From Parachlorella kessleri (Eukaryota > Chlorophyta > Trebouxiophyceae > Chlorellales > Chlorellaceae): 64,000 bases of DNA. Each line of letters starts with the position of its first letter. Position 1 is the stretch's first letter. The notes under the pieces were generated by a model. The model did no database searches and was not told where the DNA came from. It saw only the letters and a list, made by a program, of their open reading frames with translations. The translations under genes and the position numbers were made by a program. Below are positions 20,941-31,295 of the stretch, piece by piece. Where the stretch lies: contig BBXU01002019.1 in the NCBI GenBank assembly GCA_001598975.1, positions 1 to 64,000 on the forward strand, given 5' to 3'.

Positions 20941-22399
20941 CTTTCGCTACTCCCCACTGCCACATGATATCTCACCTCACCGAGCCATGCCATGCCTTCA
21001 AATGCAGGAAGCACAGCCTGCCTAACCATGGCCACAGCCAGCTTGCAGTCCTTGGCCAGTAGCTGTGCCACCCTCCCAGGCCAGAGGGTCCTCCGAAAGC
21101 CCCTGTCCTCTCCGCACAGCGCGGCAGCAACGAGGGGCAGGAAATAGGAGACCTCAAACCGCCCTGCAAGACGGCCGATAAAACAAGTCTCCCTTCGATT
21201 GGCAACCTACTCACACGAAGCATATCACCAAGAAAGCAGCCCGTGTTAGGAGGTCCGCATATGTTAGCAGCTTTTCTTTTGAGGAGCCGGCCAAAGGACA
21301 GATGTGATTCAAAAATTCTGGGCGACATTGTGACCCTCCCGTTTCGGAAGGCTTTCAAGGCTTAAGCATGCTGCAGCCTTGCCTAGAGTCATTTTCTGCA
21401 GGTGCAACTGCCCGGCCGCACCGCTCCTTGCCTTTATCACATCGCTGTCCCCATGCAACAGAAACCTTAAACCATGCTGAAAGCGCCTCCAGCAGAGAGT
21501 GGGGGCGCGTCCAGGCTCCTGCCCCCGCCTTGAGAAGCGTCGCTAGAATCGAAAGGCAGCCTGCAGGCGCCAGATGCTGAGTTATGACAAAGAACGTAGA
21601 TTAGCACTTCACCTTTGCTAGTTCGGTCGGCTGTCTACGAGGTACACGGTTCTGCTAGCCTAGCTTAAGGCGAAGGTAACCGCCACAGTCCCCAGGGCCA
21701 GAGCTTTAAGACCATTCTGTGGGAAGGGAGCATCATATGTGTCCCATCACAGCACACAGGACTTCCCAAGCATCCTGCACAACCACTGACTTGCACTAGC
21801 AGCCCTCAAGGGTTCCTCCTCCAGGTAGCCTGCTGACGCGGTGGTGCAGCTAGTGTCGGATGGCAGGGCTGCCTCAGGTGCTGCAAGCTGAAGGTGGTCC
21901 AAGCATTGCACAAAAAAGTGAGGCGCCCATACCAGGAGCAAGTCTACAACCGGCCGCCACCGCTCGCTGCACCAAATCTGTGCACCAGCCGACTGCTGCT
22001 CCGCACGCCAGCCGAGAATGCGATCCAATTGAGACAGCGTGGCTGATGTTATGTCTACCGCTTCTGGCAACTGCTGTTCAGTGCTGCTAGGCTGTCTTAA
22101 GGACTGTAATTTGTTCTGTAGCGCAGCTTCCAGCATGGCCGCTAGGTCCGAAAGCGAGCCATCCCTGCGAACAAACTTCCCTGTCAGGACAACCTACCAA
22201 CAAGCTAGGAGCGAGGTTGTCACCTGTATAGGGAGCAGATATGCACTCACGCTACGGCCTCCCAGAGCTCTGCTGTCACCCGGAGTTGAAACAGAGCCAG
22301 TTTTGCCTGCTCCAGCTGCGAGCCCTCTTCACTGCCGGAGAGTTGGCCACCCGTCCCCACATAGGTAATCCAAACCCTCCAAGCCTCTTTCACGTCCAT

Positions 22400-23864
22400 C
22401 GTCTTATCCGGTCCCTAGTTGAGTGAAAAGTGCTCGGAAAAAGGGCAATTCACTAATGTCGTCTACAGCTCGTCAAGGGTGGCCTGCTTACGAACCTTAT
22501 ATGTATGTAGGTCGGATCAAAGTTAGACGCAGGTCATACTGGTGGGGATCATTTTTCTTGCTGGCGGCAGCGCCCTGATGTGTCACGACATGTCGCGACA
22601 TGTACCCGACGGCATGCAGACCGTTTGCCAAAGGGTTTGCCTTGAGTAGGCGCTACCTTCACGTCGCGCACATTCCTGTCGTGCTGCGACTTCCAATGTG
22701 TCGGGCAGGAGTGCCAAGATGAGTTAGCGTTGCTAAGTGCACGTAAGCTAACGGCCTCCGTAACATCCCTCAGCCAGGCATACAGCGGGCTCCTGTCACA
22801 AGTGTCACAACGGAACTATGGTTTCTACAGGTTGAGGGCAAGCGGTTTCAGTGGGTCCTGTTATGGTCTATTATGACTCAAGTGAGACTTTAAACGCGAT
22901 GTTGGGAGCGAAGTAGTCTGAGTGCTGCTCACTAGACTAGAAGGAGGGGCAGCCAAAGAGAGCAGATGACAGAGGACGCAGCAGACAGAATACGGTAACA
23001 GGGTTGAGCAACCTGCAGCCGATCAACAGGTGGGTCTTCTATTTGTTGAAAGTGGCATCATGCTAATAGAGGTATGGAGAGGTAGAGGTTGCTTGTCTTG
23101 CAGGGCTGGAAGCACCTGTGCTCTGTGTTTTGTGTAACTCCTGGTTGAGATAGTGTCTTCCCAATTGCTGGATAGGTACGCATGATACACTGTGCAATGT
23201 CAAGCAGCCGGGGCACACCTTACAACCTTCGCTAGCAAGGGTGATATGTGGTGCATGGATGACTGCGAAGACTGGGTTCTAGGCATGGGCAAAGGGCAAC
23301 CGCCCCCCACGTCTTGCCCACTTGCCTGCTGGGCCGAGGTATTGCGCTATTCAAGGGCTGTGGAGCCCAAGGGTAGGCGAAGCCCACGCTGTCTGAGAGC
23401 CAGATGCTTTCCCTCTCCATACTCAGAGGTTAAATGCAGTATTCCATCACTTGTCCATTACAACAATCCCTCCCTATAGGACACCCGCTCAGGCCAGATC
23501 TGGACTCTAGAGTGGAGAACTACCATACAGTGGAGGGATTCCAGCCAAGGTGGATATGTAAAAAGATCCCTGCAAAGTTACATGCAAGCAATGGAAGGAG
23601 GATCTTCTGCTCGTAACAAGATCATAACAAAACATTACTTCTTAAGTATGCACAGAAAAATATTGCATGCTATGGCAGGTTTAACCTTGTGGTCCTAATG
23701 GAACACGCCAGGGTTCGAATCTGGGTGGGGCAACTTCTGCATTTTCATATTCTGCATTTGCCGCTGGTGCGTCCCGCTATATGCTGGGTGCACAGCCTCT
23801 GCTATGGCAGGTATGCATACCAGCAATCCGCACTTGCTGCATAACCCCCGTCTCCCACGGTAAT
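22400..23864. other. Spacer upstream of copy B
   Basis: No gene. Parts match the spacer upstream of copy C, while the middle (about 22600-23430) is longer than in the C unit and unmatched. It contains a 16-bp palindrome (acatgtcgcgacatgt, 22588-22603). A B-box-like ggttcgaatct near 23708 was considered as a tRNA and rejected. Confidence 0.5.
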
Positions 23865-25030
23865 TAGGAAAAGCGTGGTAAGCCCAACTAGGGCATCTCC
23901 ATTGAGGGCACCAGATCCAGGTGCCAGGCTGAACAAGTCCTTCCACACAGCCGAGCCCTTCTCAAACTTGGGGTCCCGCGGTGTTACCGCCTCCTCTGCA
24001 AGGCACAGACAGCCAAGGGGCCACGCCGCAGGCTTACGGGCGCTGCACTTGTCTGCTTGACGCCATGGTGACCATATGACAGTATACCATGACAAGGTAC
24101 CAAAGCTTACAAGTCCTAACCCTCAGCAGCCCACATGCTGACATGCTGCGTAGGGCTGATGCTATGCTCTCCATGGATATGTGGCGACACCAACCACTTC
24201 TGAGTTGAGATCGCCAGACGCCCCACCTTTGGCTGCCTCCTCCTCCTCCTCCTCCATGCCCTCCCCCTCTCCCTCGGGGACCGAAGTTGTCCGCATCGTG
24301 GCTGACCGCGGTGCCCTCGCCCACAAAGGCGTCACCATCTGGCCCACCGGCTGCCCTACCGCCACGCCTGCAGAGGGGTGAGGCACACTTGCACCCAGGG
24401 TTGTCATGTGCGGTTCTAAATGCGCAGGCCGCACCGGCGGTACAACCTGCAATTTGTAGAAACAATGGCACATGAGCTTTGAAAGCATTTGCAATGGAAC
24501 AGATGAAGCCAGCTGCGCCACCTGTGCTTGTGCATACAGCCTCATCAAGGCCGCGCTCTGAGAAAGACGCCTGACCCACGTACCAAACTGATCCAATATG
24601 GTGCGCACAAGCCGCAGGGCAAGCAGGGAAGGTCCAAGCAAGCACCCAGAGCAGGTGCTGGCCAAGGAGAGCAAGCATGGGGAGCGCCCCATGTGAGCTG
24701 TCAAGGTTGGCGGAGCTCATTGCTGACTCATACCGCACTGCACAGGAGGAAGCATGCGCTGGAGTATTACCAATAAGTGCAGGTTGCACTGCAGCCAGCC
24801 TTCCTAGCCTTCCTAGAGATAACACGCAGCACTGGACTTCAGCTTGTGGCTGCCTTGCTGTGTAGCAAAGACTTCCAAGCTCACAGCAGTACACCCCAAG
24901 CAGCAGGCACTCACTGGCTTCCAGGCTTTGCACAGGGGTCACTCCAGGCACGCCACAGGACTCGGAGCGGCCTGCACAGCAGCCACAACAACATGCACTT
25001 GGGCGCTTTGGTCTGGTTCATGTCATATAA
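23865..25030 (-). pseudogene. Truncated duplicate of lipase exons 16-18
   Basis: Three segments match the last exons of the SDP1-type lipase: exon 16-like from 24737, exon 17-like 24367-24227, exon 18-like from 23995. Acceptors are still recognisable. In the exon 17-like part a 1-nt deletion (gtgacgcc against gtgagcgcc) and a 2-nt deletion 30 bases later (cacgatgcgg against cacgacctgcgg) shift the frame over about 12 codons and then restore it. The stop codon of exon 18 is lost. No patatin domain is present, so no lipase can be made. It is the left boundary remnant of the segmental duplication. Confidence 0.8.
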
Positions 25031-25405
25031 AACTGCCCACCAGAACAAGTGCTTGCACACGCAGCTGCTGACCTTTCAACCATATGAAGCAGAACAGGGC
25101 GAGGCCAGGCGAAGCTCAGACAGTAACCTATGACGCACCTGACCATTGCTGGCTTCTATCATGGCTATCAATCCTAATTAAGTGTCTCACTCCAAATGCG
25201 CAAGCTGGTAGCATACAAACTGCCCCACTAACACTGCAATGTGACGTGCGTGAAACTGTGAGCTATCTGACCTCCAAGATGCCACTAGGTTTTAGTCATG
25301 TAAACCCGCCCCCATATGCCCGGCCACAAAGCATACTACGCAATGGCACTCCTACAAGCCAGGCACCTGGCTGTCACCAAGCAGCTGCCGTAAGTCGGCA
25401 TGCCG
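25031..25405. other. Spacer at duplication junction
   Basis: This lies between the lipase pseudogene and the 3' end of copy C. No gene is visible. The junction of the two duplicated units should fall in or near this stretch. Confidence 0.45.
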
Positions 25406-28400
25406 CTAAACCCGGCTGAGCCCTTGCAGTGCCTTGCAGCAGGGCCGGTGACGCGCCCAGTCTTGCTTAGCGCACTCCTCACTGCGGCAGAACGGGTAGG
25501 AGCTCTTGAACACAAAGTTTGCTCCACTCATTGATGCACTGGCTATGGGACAGCTTTCCTCCACCAGGTCCATTTGAATGCTCCCACTATTGCCACGGTC
25601 TGTGGCAGCGGGCCAGAACAGCACCTCAGACAACTCAATTTCCACTGGAAACCTTGTGTACAGTGAGGATACACAGGCCAGCAACCCTGCCAAGCCCACC
25701 TGCAGTACCGCACCCCTCTGCAGCCAGCACACAGGCGCAGCCTGGTGCCCCGATTGAATGCCGCCGCCCTGCCTTCACACAATGGGCGGGCGCAGGCCAG
25801 GACAGCTGAGACAGCCAGCTCACGCTGGACTGCTGCAACGGAACTGGCGGCCCGCACAGCGTCATTGCTGGGGGATCCAGTGGGAGCTTCTGGTGTTAGG
25901 AAGTTGCCGAGCAGGCTGCCCACATGCGCAGCCCGAGCCACAACCGTCAGCTCATGTAAGCTCTCATGTAAGCGCACCAGCCAGGCACGTAGCGCAGTAT
26001 CAACTGCTGCTGCACGTGCACTTAGGCCCTCTTCTAACAGCAGCTTTCGGAAAGTGACGTTGCCGCCGTCCTCTATCTGCTGCTCAACAGCCCGCAGGTC
26101 TGTGCCAGCCTGCTCGTCCACCGCCTGGCAGCAAGTCCTGACCAGCTGGCAGCCGAGCTTCTGCAGCCGCTGCACGGAGGCTGACAGCTGCAGTAGGAAC
26201 AGGCATACAGAGCCGTCACGGCGTGGGATAGGGCCGACACTATGGTCGGGGCATAACACTCAGGCAAGACTCGGGCGCACTCTGCATCTCGTCCTGTACG
26301 TCCAGCTCAACTCTTACACCCTGTTCGCACTACCTGCCACCCATGCCAATAATACTGCCTCATGTCATGCACGATCCCAGCTGGCACCTGCAATACCAAA
26401 GGTTCAGGCTAGTGCAACTAGGGCAGAGATGGCATAAGACAAGTACGGAGCGTGGGGTGCGCGAGTGCGTTGGGGACAACACATTTCACCACTACGCCAC
26501 CGCACTTTGAAGGCTTACCGCAGACTGCTCGGTTGTGGCTTCCTTGACAGCCCCCAGGAGGTTCACAAGGAAAGCTGCCAGCACTGGGCCAAAGCCGCCC
26601 AAAACTACACAAAGAGCCATGGCGGGTGGTGACATGCACCCGGCCAAGTGCCCCAACAAGCTTTCCGCGTGAGGGAGAAGCGTGGCGGTCCATGCAGGAG
26701 CCTTCGTCAGGGAGCCCTGCATGCCAGACACATTACACGCCATTCTCCATGCCCACATGGACTCGCTTGCCCAACTAGATTGGAGGCAGTCAGCACGCTC
26801 CCACCACACTCCAAGCTCTGTGTATGAGCCTTTGATGCTTGCAAGGCTGCAAAGAGTGGTCGTTAACAAGCATGCATGCGGCGTCCTAGTGAGCTGTGGT
26901 CATTAGGCAGATCAGCCTCCTTGGTCCAAGACTGGGATGTCAGCAGCTTGGGCCGCTCTCCGGTCTGCCGCCAGCTGGGCGTGTAGCACCTCTAAAATCA
27001 AACCCCTGCCACTCACCGCCAGCCTCTCAAATATGCCAGAAATGAGCGGCACAAGGCTCGCGTAGGCTAGATAGTGCTTTGCGCCTATGGCTGCTGCTTG
27101 CTGGGTCACCAAAAGTGCATCCCGCACCCGCTGCACCCCCTGCGCCACAAGGCGCTCGTGGGCGGCCCTGTCGCACCCGTATGTGATCTGATCTAGCCTT
27201 GCGATGCCTCCACAAATAGTAGTAAGGGAGTACATAGCCTGGAAAGCCGCGCCTTGCAGCTGCCTGCGGGCACACGCACAGAAGGGCGGTGCTTTCCCTG
27301 TCAAGCATCGGTCAGGCGCTGGAGCTCATCTTGTCAGCATGGTTATACAATGCATCTTAGGCCTTACCAGGTGCCATCGGGCAAACGAGACGACTTAAGC
27401 AACGAGGAGTGGCCCGTGGCCTGGTCAATCTTTCAATGCAGCTTTCGAGGAGCTTTCATATCTGACGTGCGCACTCTGCAGGCAGTCGCACGCACCTGTG
27501 ATCAGCGTGCAGTGGCTGGGACCTTCCCATGCAGCCCTCCATTGTCGGCTTGCAAAATAGTGCAGCCGGTTGGCATACAGAGGGCATCAGCGCTGTCAAA
27601 ATGCCAAGGTGCAAATCGAGCGAAGAACTCCTCATTGACAGGTTACTGTAACCAGACTTTGCAAGCTTGAGCAGCACATCCTTCTGCAACGGCATACAGC
27701 ATATACTGGTTTCCATTAGGGAGAAAGACGCCATATTGTGTAGGCTTGCAGCAGGACGTCCATTCTGCAGTGAGCGCTACACAAGACCTTTGCCTGCATT
27801 ACGACACCTGGCCGTCACCAAGCCAAAAGTAAACACATATTCAAAAGCCAAAATGTGGCCCGCTTCATAATACTAGGTTTGTGTAACCCCCGCAACTGCT
27901 GTAAATCAAACTATTCACAGGCTTGTGGGCTCAAGCCGCACCCGCAGAATCATGCCCGATACGCAGCTGACCTACAGGGCAGGGTTGACCGGAGCGGCTG
28001 TGTGAGGCGCCTCGCACCTGTATGGATACCAGGTTCAGTAGCACCCGGTGGAGCGCTTCATGGCAGACAGGCTGCTTTGCCAGCCGCTGCAGGTGGTACT
28101 GCAGCGCCAGCAGCGCGCGCTCCTCCGCAGCCTGCTCTGCTGCAGCGCTTTCCTGGCCCTGCAGCCCATGCTCCACTTGGAGGCAAGGCTCCTGCTGGGC
28201 AGTTGCATACAAAGCAGCCCAAAGGCTGCGCCAGAGAGGGTGCAGCCCGGCTGAGAGGCAGAACCCGGCAGCCCGCAGCGTGGGAATGAGGTGACCCACG
28301 TCCCCAGACGCCCGCTGCCTGGCCGCATAACACGGCTCGTGGTAAGCTGCCGGCAGCTCTGAGTACCGCTCCACTGTCAACACATGGAGAAGGTTTTCCA

Positions 28401-30804
28401 GCGCTCCCCGGCAAGCCACTGCCAGCTCCCACAGCAGCTGCTGCTCCGGCTGGCTGCCAGGCTGCCAGTCTGCTGGGGCCGAACCGTTGGACTCTTCAGG
28501 GTCACAGGCGGCTAGCAGAGCTTTCACAGTCGTGGCCAGGCCCTCATGCGCAGTTGACAGCACTGGATAGCATGCACGCTGCACTTCCTCGGCCTGGTCG
28601 TCCAAGCCCTGGCTGACCAGCCCTTGCTGTAAGCGTAGCAGCAGGACGCTGTACTGCCAGTAAACTTGCGCTGTCTGCACTCCTTGCCTCAATGCCGTCA
28701 ATTTCTCGCGTTCATCACTTCCGTCGCCAATCCGAGAGGAGTGAAAGACCCAAAAGCAAGCTTGGTTGAGGACCATGGCACCATAGGCGGTGTTATGAAG
28801 CAACCCTGCAGGTTTACACAGCCCTGGTGACACTTGGACCTCCTCGAAGGATGTGATTGATGTTGCTTGCTACTTGGAGGCCACACCTTGCACCAAGCCA
28901 CCAGACATCAAAGACCTCGACAGTGCAACAAGGTCAGAGTCCTGAGTGAGAACCATAGTACCACTTACTCGACCGAAATTCCGCGTTATCTATCACCGCT
29001 TGCACAAGCGCTGGCTGCAGCTCAAAGCAGCCAAGGACTTGCAAGGCCCAGATGCCCGCCTGCATAGCCAGGTCAGGAGCACCAGCTCAGACAACAGTAC
29101 GCACAACCAGCTCATTCCTACGCCTGCTACTGCACCTGTAGCCAGCTGATGATGTAATATAACTTCACTGGGCACCCTAAGGCTTGATACAACAAGACAG
29201 CAGGCACAAACAGCATGTCAGAAGCCTAATCACTCGACTGCAGACAGCGTCATGCCAAGTAATTCTAAACGCGGGCGCTTGCTTGTCAACCCGCCACCAC
29301 TGGCAGAGGCCCTGAGTTAAGCTTCCACTACATACTGCCACATGACATCTTACCTGACCCAGCACTGACATGTGATTCAGGTGCATGTCTTCCAGGGCAG
29401 GGAGCACAGCCTGTTTAACCAGGGCCACAGCAAGCTTGCGGTCCTTTGCCAGAAGCTGTGCCACCCGCTCGGGCCACACGGCCTTCCGGAACCCCCTGTC
29501 CTCTCCGCACAGCGCGGCAACAAGGAGGGGCAGGAAGTGCAACACCCCAAACCGCCCTGCAGGCCCTGCAGATGGCCAGCAAACAAAGCTCTATTGCTCG
29601 GCAACCTACGCAACACAGAAGCCTGGCCACACAACATCACAACAAGTGTCAGGATGTCAGCAGTTGTTGGTCAAGGATTAGTATGTGGGGACTGCCAAAG
29701 AAAGAGTAAGATACAACATGCTAGGGGTGCAATCACGATCCGGAAGGACTTCAAGGCTAAAACATGCTGCAGCCTTGCCAGAGGCTTTTACTGCTGGTGG
29801 AACCTTACCTGCCAAGCCATAGCACTCTTTGAGTGTATCACACCGGCGGCCCCATGCGACGGCCACGCGAAGCCAAGCAGAGAGCGCATCCAACACAGAG
29901 TGGGGGCGCGTCCAGGTTCCTGCCCCCGCTGTGAGAAGCTTCACCAGCATGCTAAGGCAGTCTGCAGGGACCAGGGGTCAGAATCTGACGATGACCAGAT
30001 ATTTGATACTTCGCCTTTGCCAGTTAGGCCCGCTGTCTAGTAGGTATATGGCAATGCCAAGCCAACACAAGCCAAAGGTAACCATAACCGCCACAGACCC
30101 ACGGCCGGAGCTGAGTTCAGTTCGTGAGAGGCATCACAGTGGTCCCCTCACAGGTCGAAGGACCCCTTAAGCTTCCTGCACAACCGCTTACGTTCACCAG
30201 CAGACACCAAGGGTCTCTCCTCCAGGAAGCCGGTTGGCACGGGGTTGCGGCCAGTGTGGGGCGGCTGGGCTGCCTTAGGTGCTGCAAGATTAAGGTGGTC
30301 CAAGCATTGCTCGAAAAACTGAGGCGCCCATGTCAGGAGCAAGTCCACGACCGGCCGCCACCGCTCGCTGCACCAGTCCTGGGCACCGGCCGACTGCTGC
30401 CTCGCACGCCAGCCCAGAAGGAAGTTTAGGTACGACAGCGTGGTTGAGGTTAGGTTTTCACCTCCTGGCAGCTGCTGTCTGGTGCTGCTAGGCTGTCTTA
30501 AATGATGTAACTCGTCCTGTAGCACACCTTTTAGAACAGCCGCTAGGTCCGAGAGCGAGCCATCCCTGCAAACAAACGTCCCGTCAGGATAACCTGCCCA
30601 CAATCTAGGACAGGAGCGCTGTCGTCCGCTGTACATGGAGCAGATATACACTCACGCTACTGCTTGCCAATGCTCTGGTGTCACCCGGCCTGGGTAGAAG
30701 ATCCGCCTTGCCTCCTCCAGCTGCAAGCCGTCATCATCGCTGGAGAGCTGGCCACCCTTTCCCACATGGGTAATCCAGACCCTCCAAGCCTCCTTAACGT
30801 CCAT
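25406..30804 (-). CDS. MYND-finger protein, copy C (11 exons, 984 aa)
   Basis: Exons in gene order: 30804-30656, 30565-30192, 29961-29809, 29556-29354, 29059-28969, 28805-28018, 27683-27496, 27263-27017, 26716-26519, 26187-25700, 25481-25406. All GT-AG, all phases consistent, no internal stop: the intact member closest to A and B. It begins MDVKEAWRVW. The last two exons encode the MYND finger, with C-x4-C (CARPLC), CAGC, RYC, EEC and H-x3-C all present. Individual exon lengths differ slightly from A, but the total CDS is also 2955 nt. It starts about 490 bp from the stop of the lipase gene on the same strand. Unlike A, B and F it has no Ala/Asn gene downstream; the duplication junction with the lipase pseudogene lies there instead. 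Function unknown beyond a likely protein-binding zinc finger. Confidence 0.85.
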
Positions 30805-31295
30805 GGTCTTATGAGGTCGCTAGTTGGTTGGGAAGTGCTCGAAGGGTGATTCACCGGTGTCGTCTACAGCTCGGGAAGGCCTGCTTACGATCCTTATATA
30901 TAGTCCGTATCCAATTAAGGTGCAGGTCATACTGGTGCGGATCATTTTTCGTGGGCTTGTTGGCGGCAGCGCGCTGACACGTTGCAACAGTCATAGGCAT
31001 GGTCAGCCATTGCGCGTAAGCTAATGGCTTTGTAACCCCCCTCAGTCGGTCAGCCATTTGAAGTCCAACATTCCATCGCATGTCCATCACAGTACTCTCT
31101 CTCGTAGGACAGCCGCCTAGGCCACAGAGCTGCAAAACTACTATACAGTGCACAATTACAGCCAAGGTGGATACGCGCTGCGTTCCTCCATAGTTACAGC
31201 ACCGCCGTACAATGGGAGGAAGAATAGCTGCTCATAACAAGATCATACCGACCTCAGGTAGCCACACTGGGTAGAATATATTACGGCCAGACCAC
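30805..31295. promoter_or_regulatory. Spacer between lipase stop and copy C start
   Basis: This holds the 3' UTR of the lipase gene and the promoter of copy C. A TTACA (minus-strand TGTAA) near 31193 is a candidate poly(A) signal for the lipase. Much of it is duplicated upstream of copy B. Confidence 0.5.

Larger units (their letters stand above)
17068..22399 (-). pseudogene. MYND-finger gene, copy B, probable pseudogene
   Basis: The 11-exon structure is recognisable: 22399-22251, 22164-21791, 21560-21408, 21163-20976, 20645-20555, 20397-19613, 19291-19115, 18867-18621, 18333-18136, 17849-17362, 17143-17068. It is most similar in exon lengths to A and C. Two lesions mark it. The intron 3 donor is gone: GTAAGG in A and C is missing, and the exon end runs straight into ttgcac (a cryptic gtgata donor upstream could rescue the phase while dropping about 11 codons). 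Exon 7 is 11 nt shorter than in A and C, which shifts the frame and brings in a TGA at 19123-19121, before the MYND finger. The intron 2 donor is a weak gtcagt. Downstream exons, including all MYND cysteines and the histidine, stay open, so decay is recent or the gene makes a truncated product. G2 follows on the same strand. Confidence 0.75.

Noticed and set aside
23690..23750. tRNA-like B box (ggttcgaatct) on the plus strand
   Set aside because: The T-arm does not pair properly around ttcgaat, and no acceptor stem, D-arm or anticodon arm can be built upstream.
24034..24951. Long minus-strand open frame of about 305 codons
   Set aside because: It runs across remnants of lipase exons 16 and 17 and the introns between them; the aligned functional copy shows where the splice sites are.
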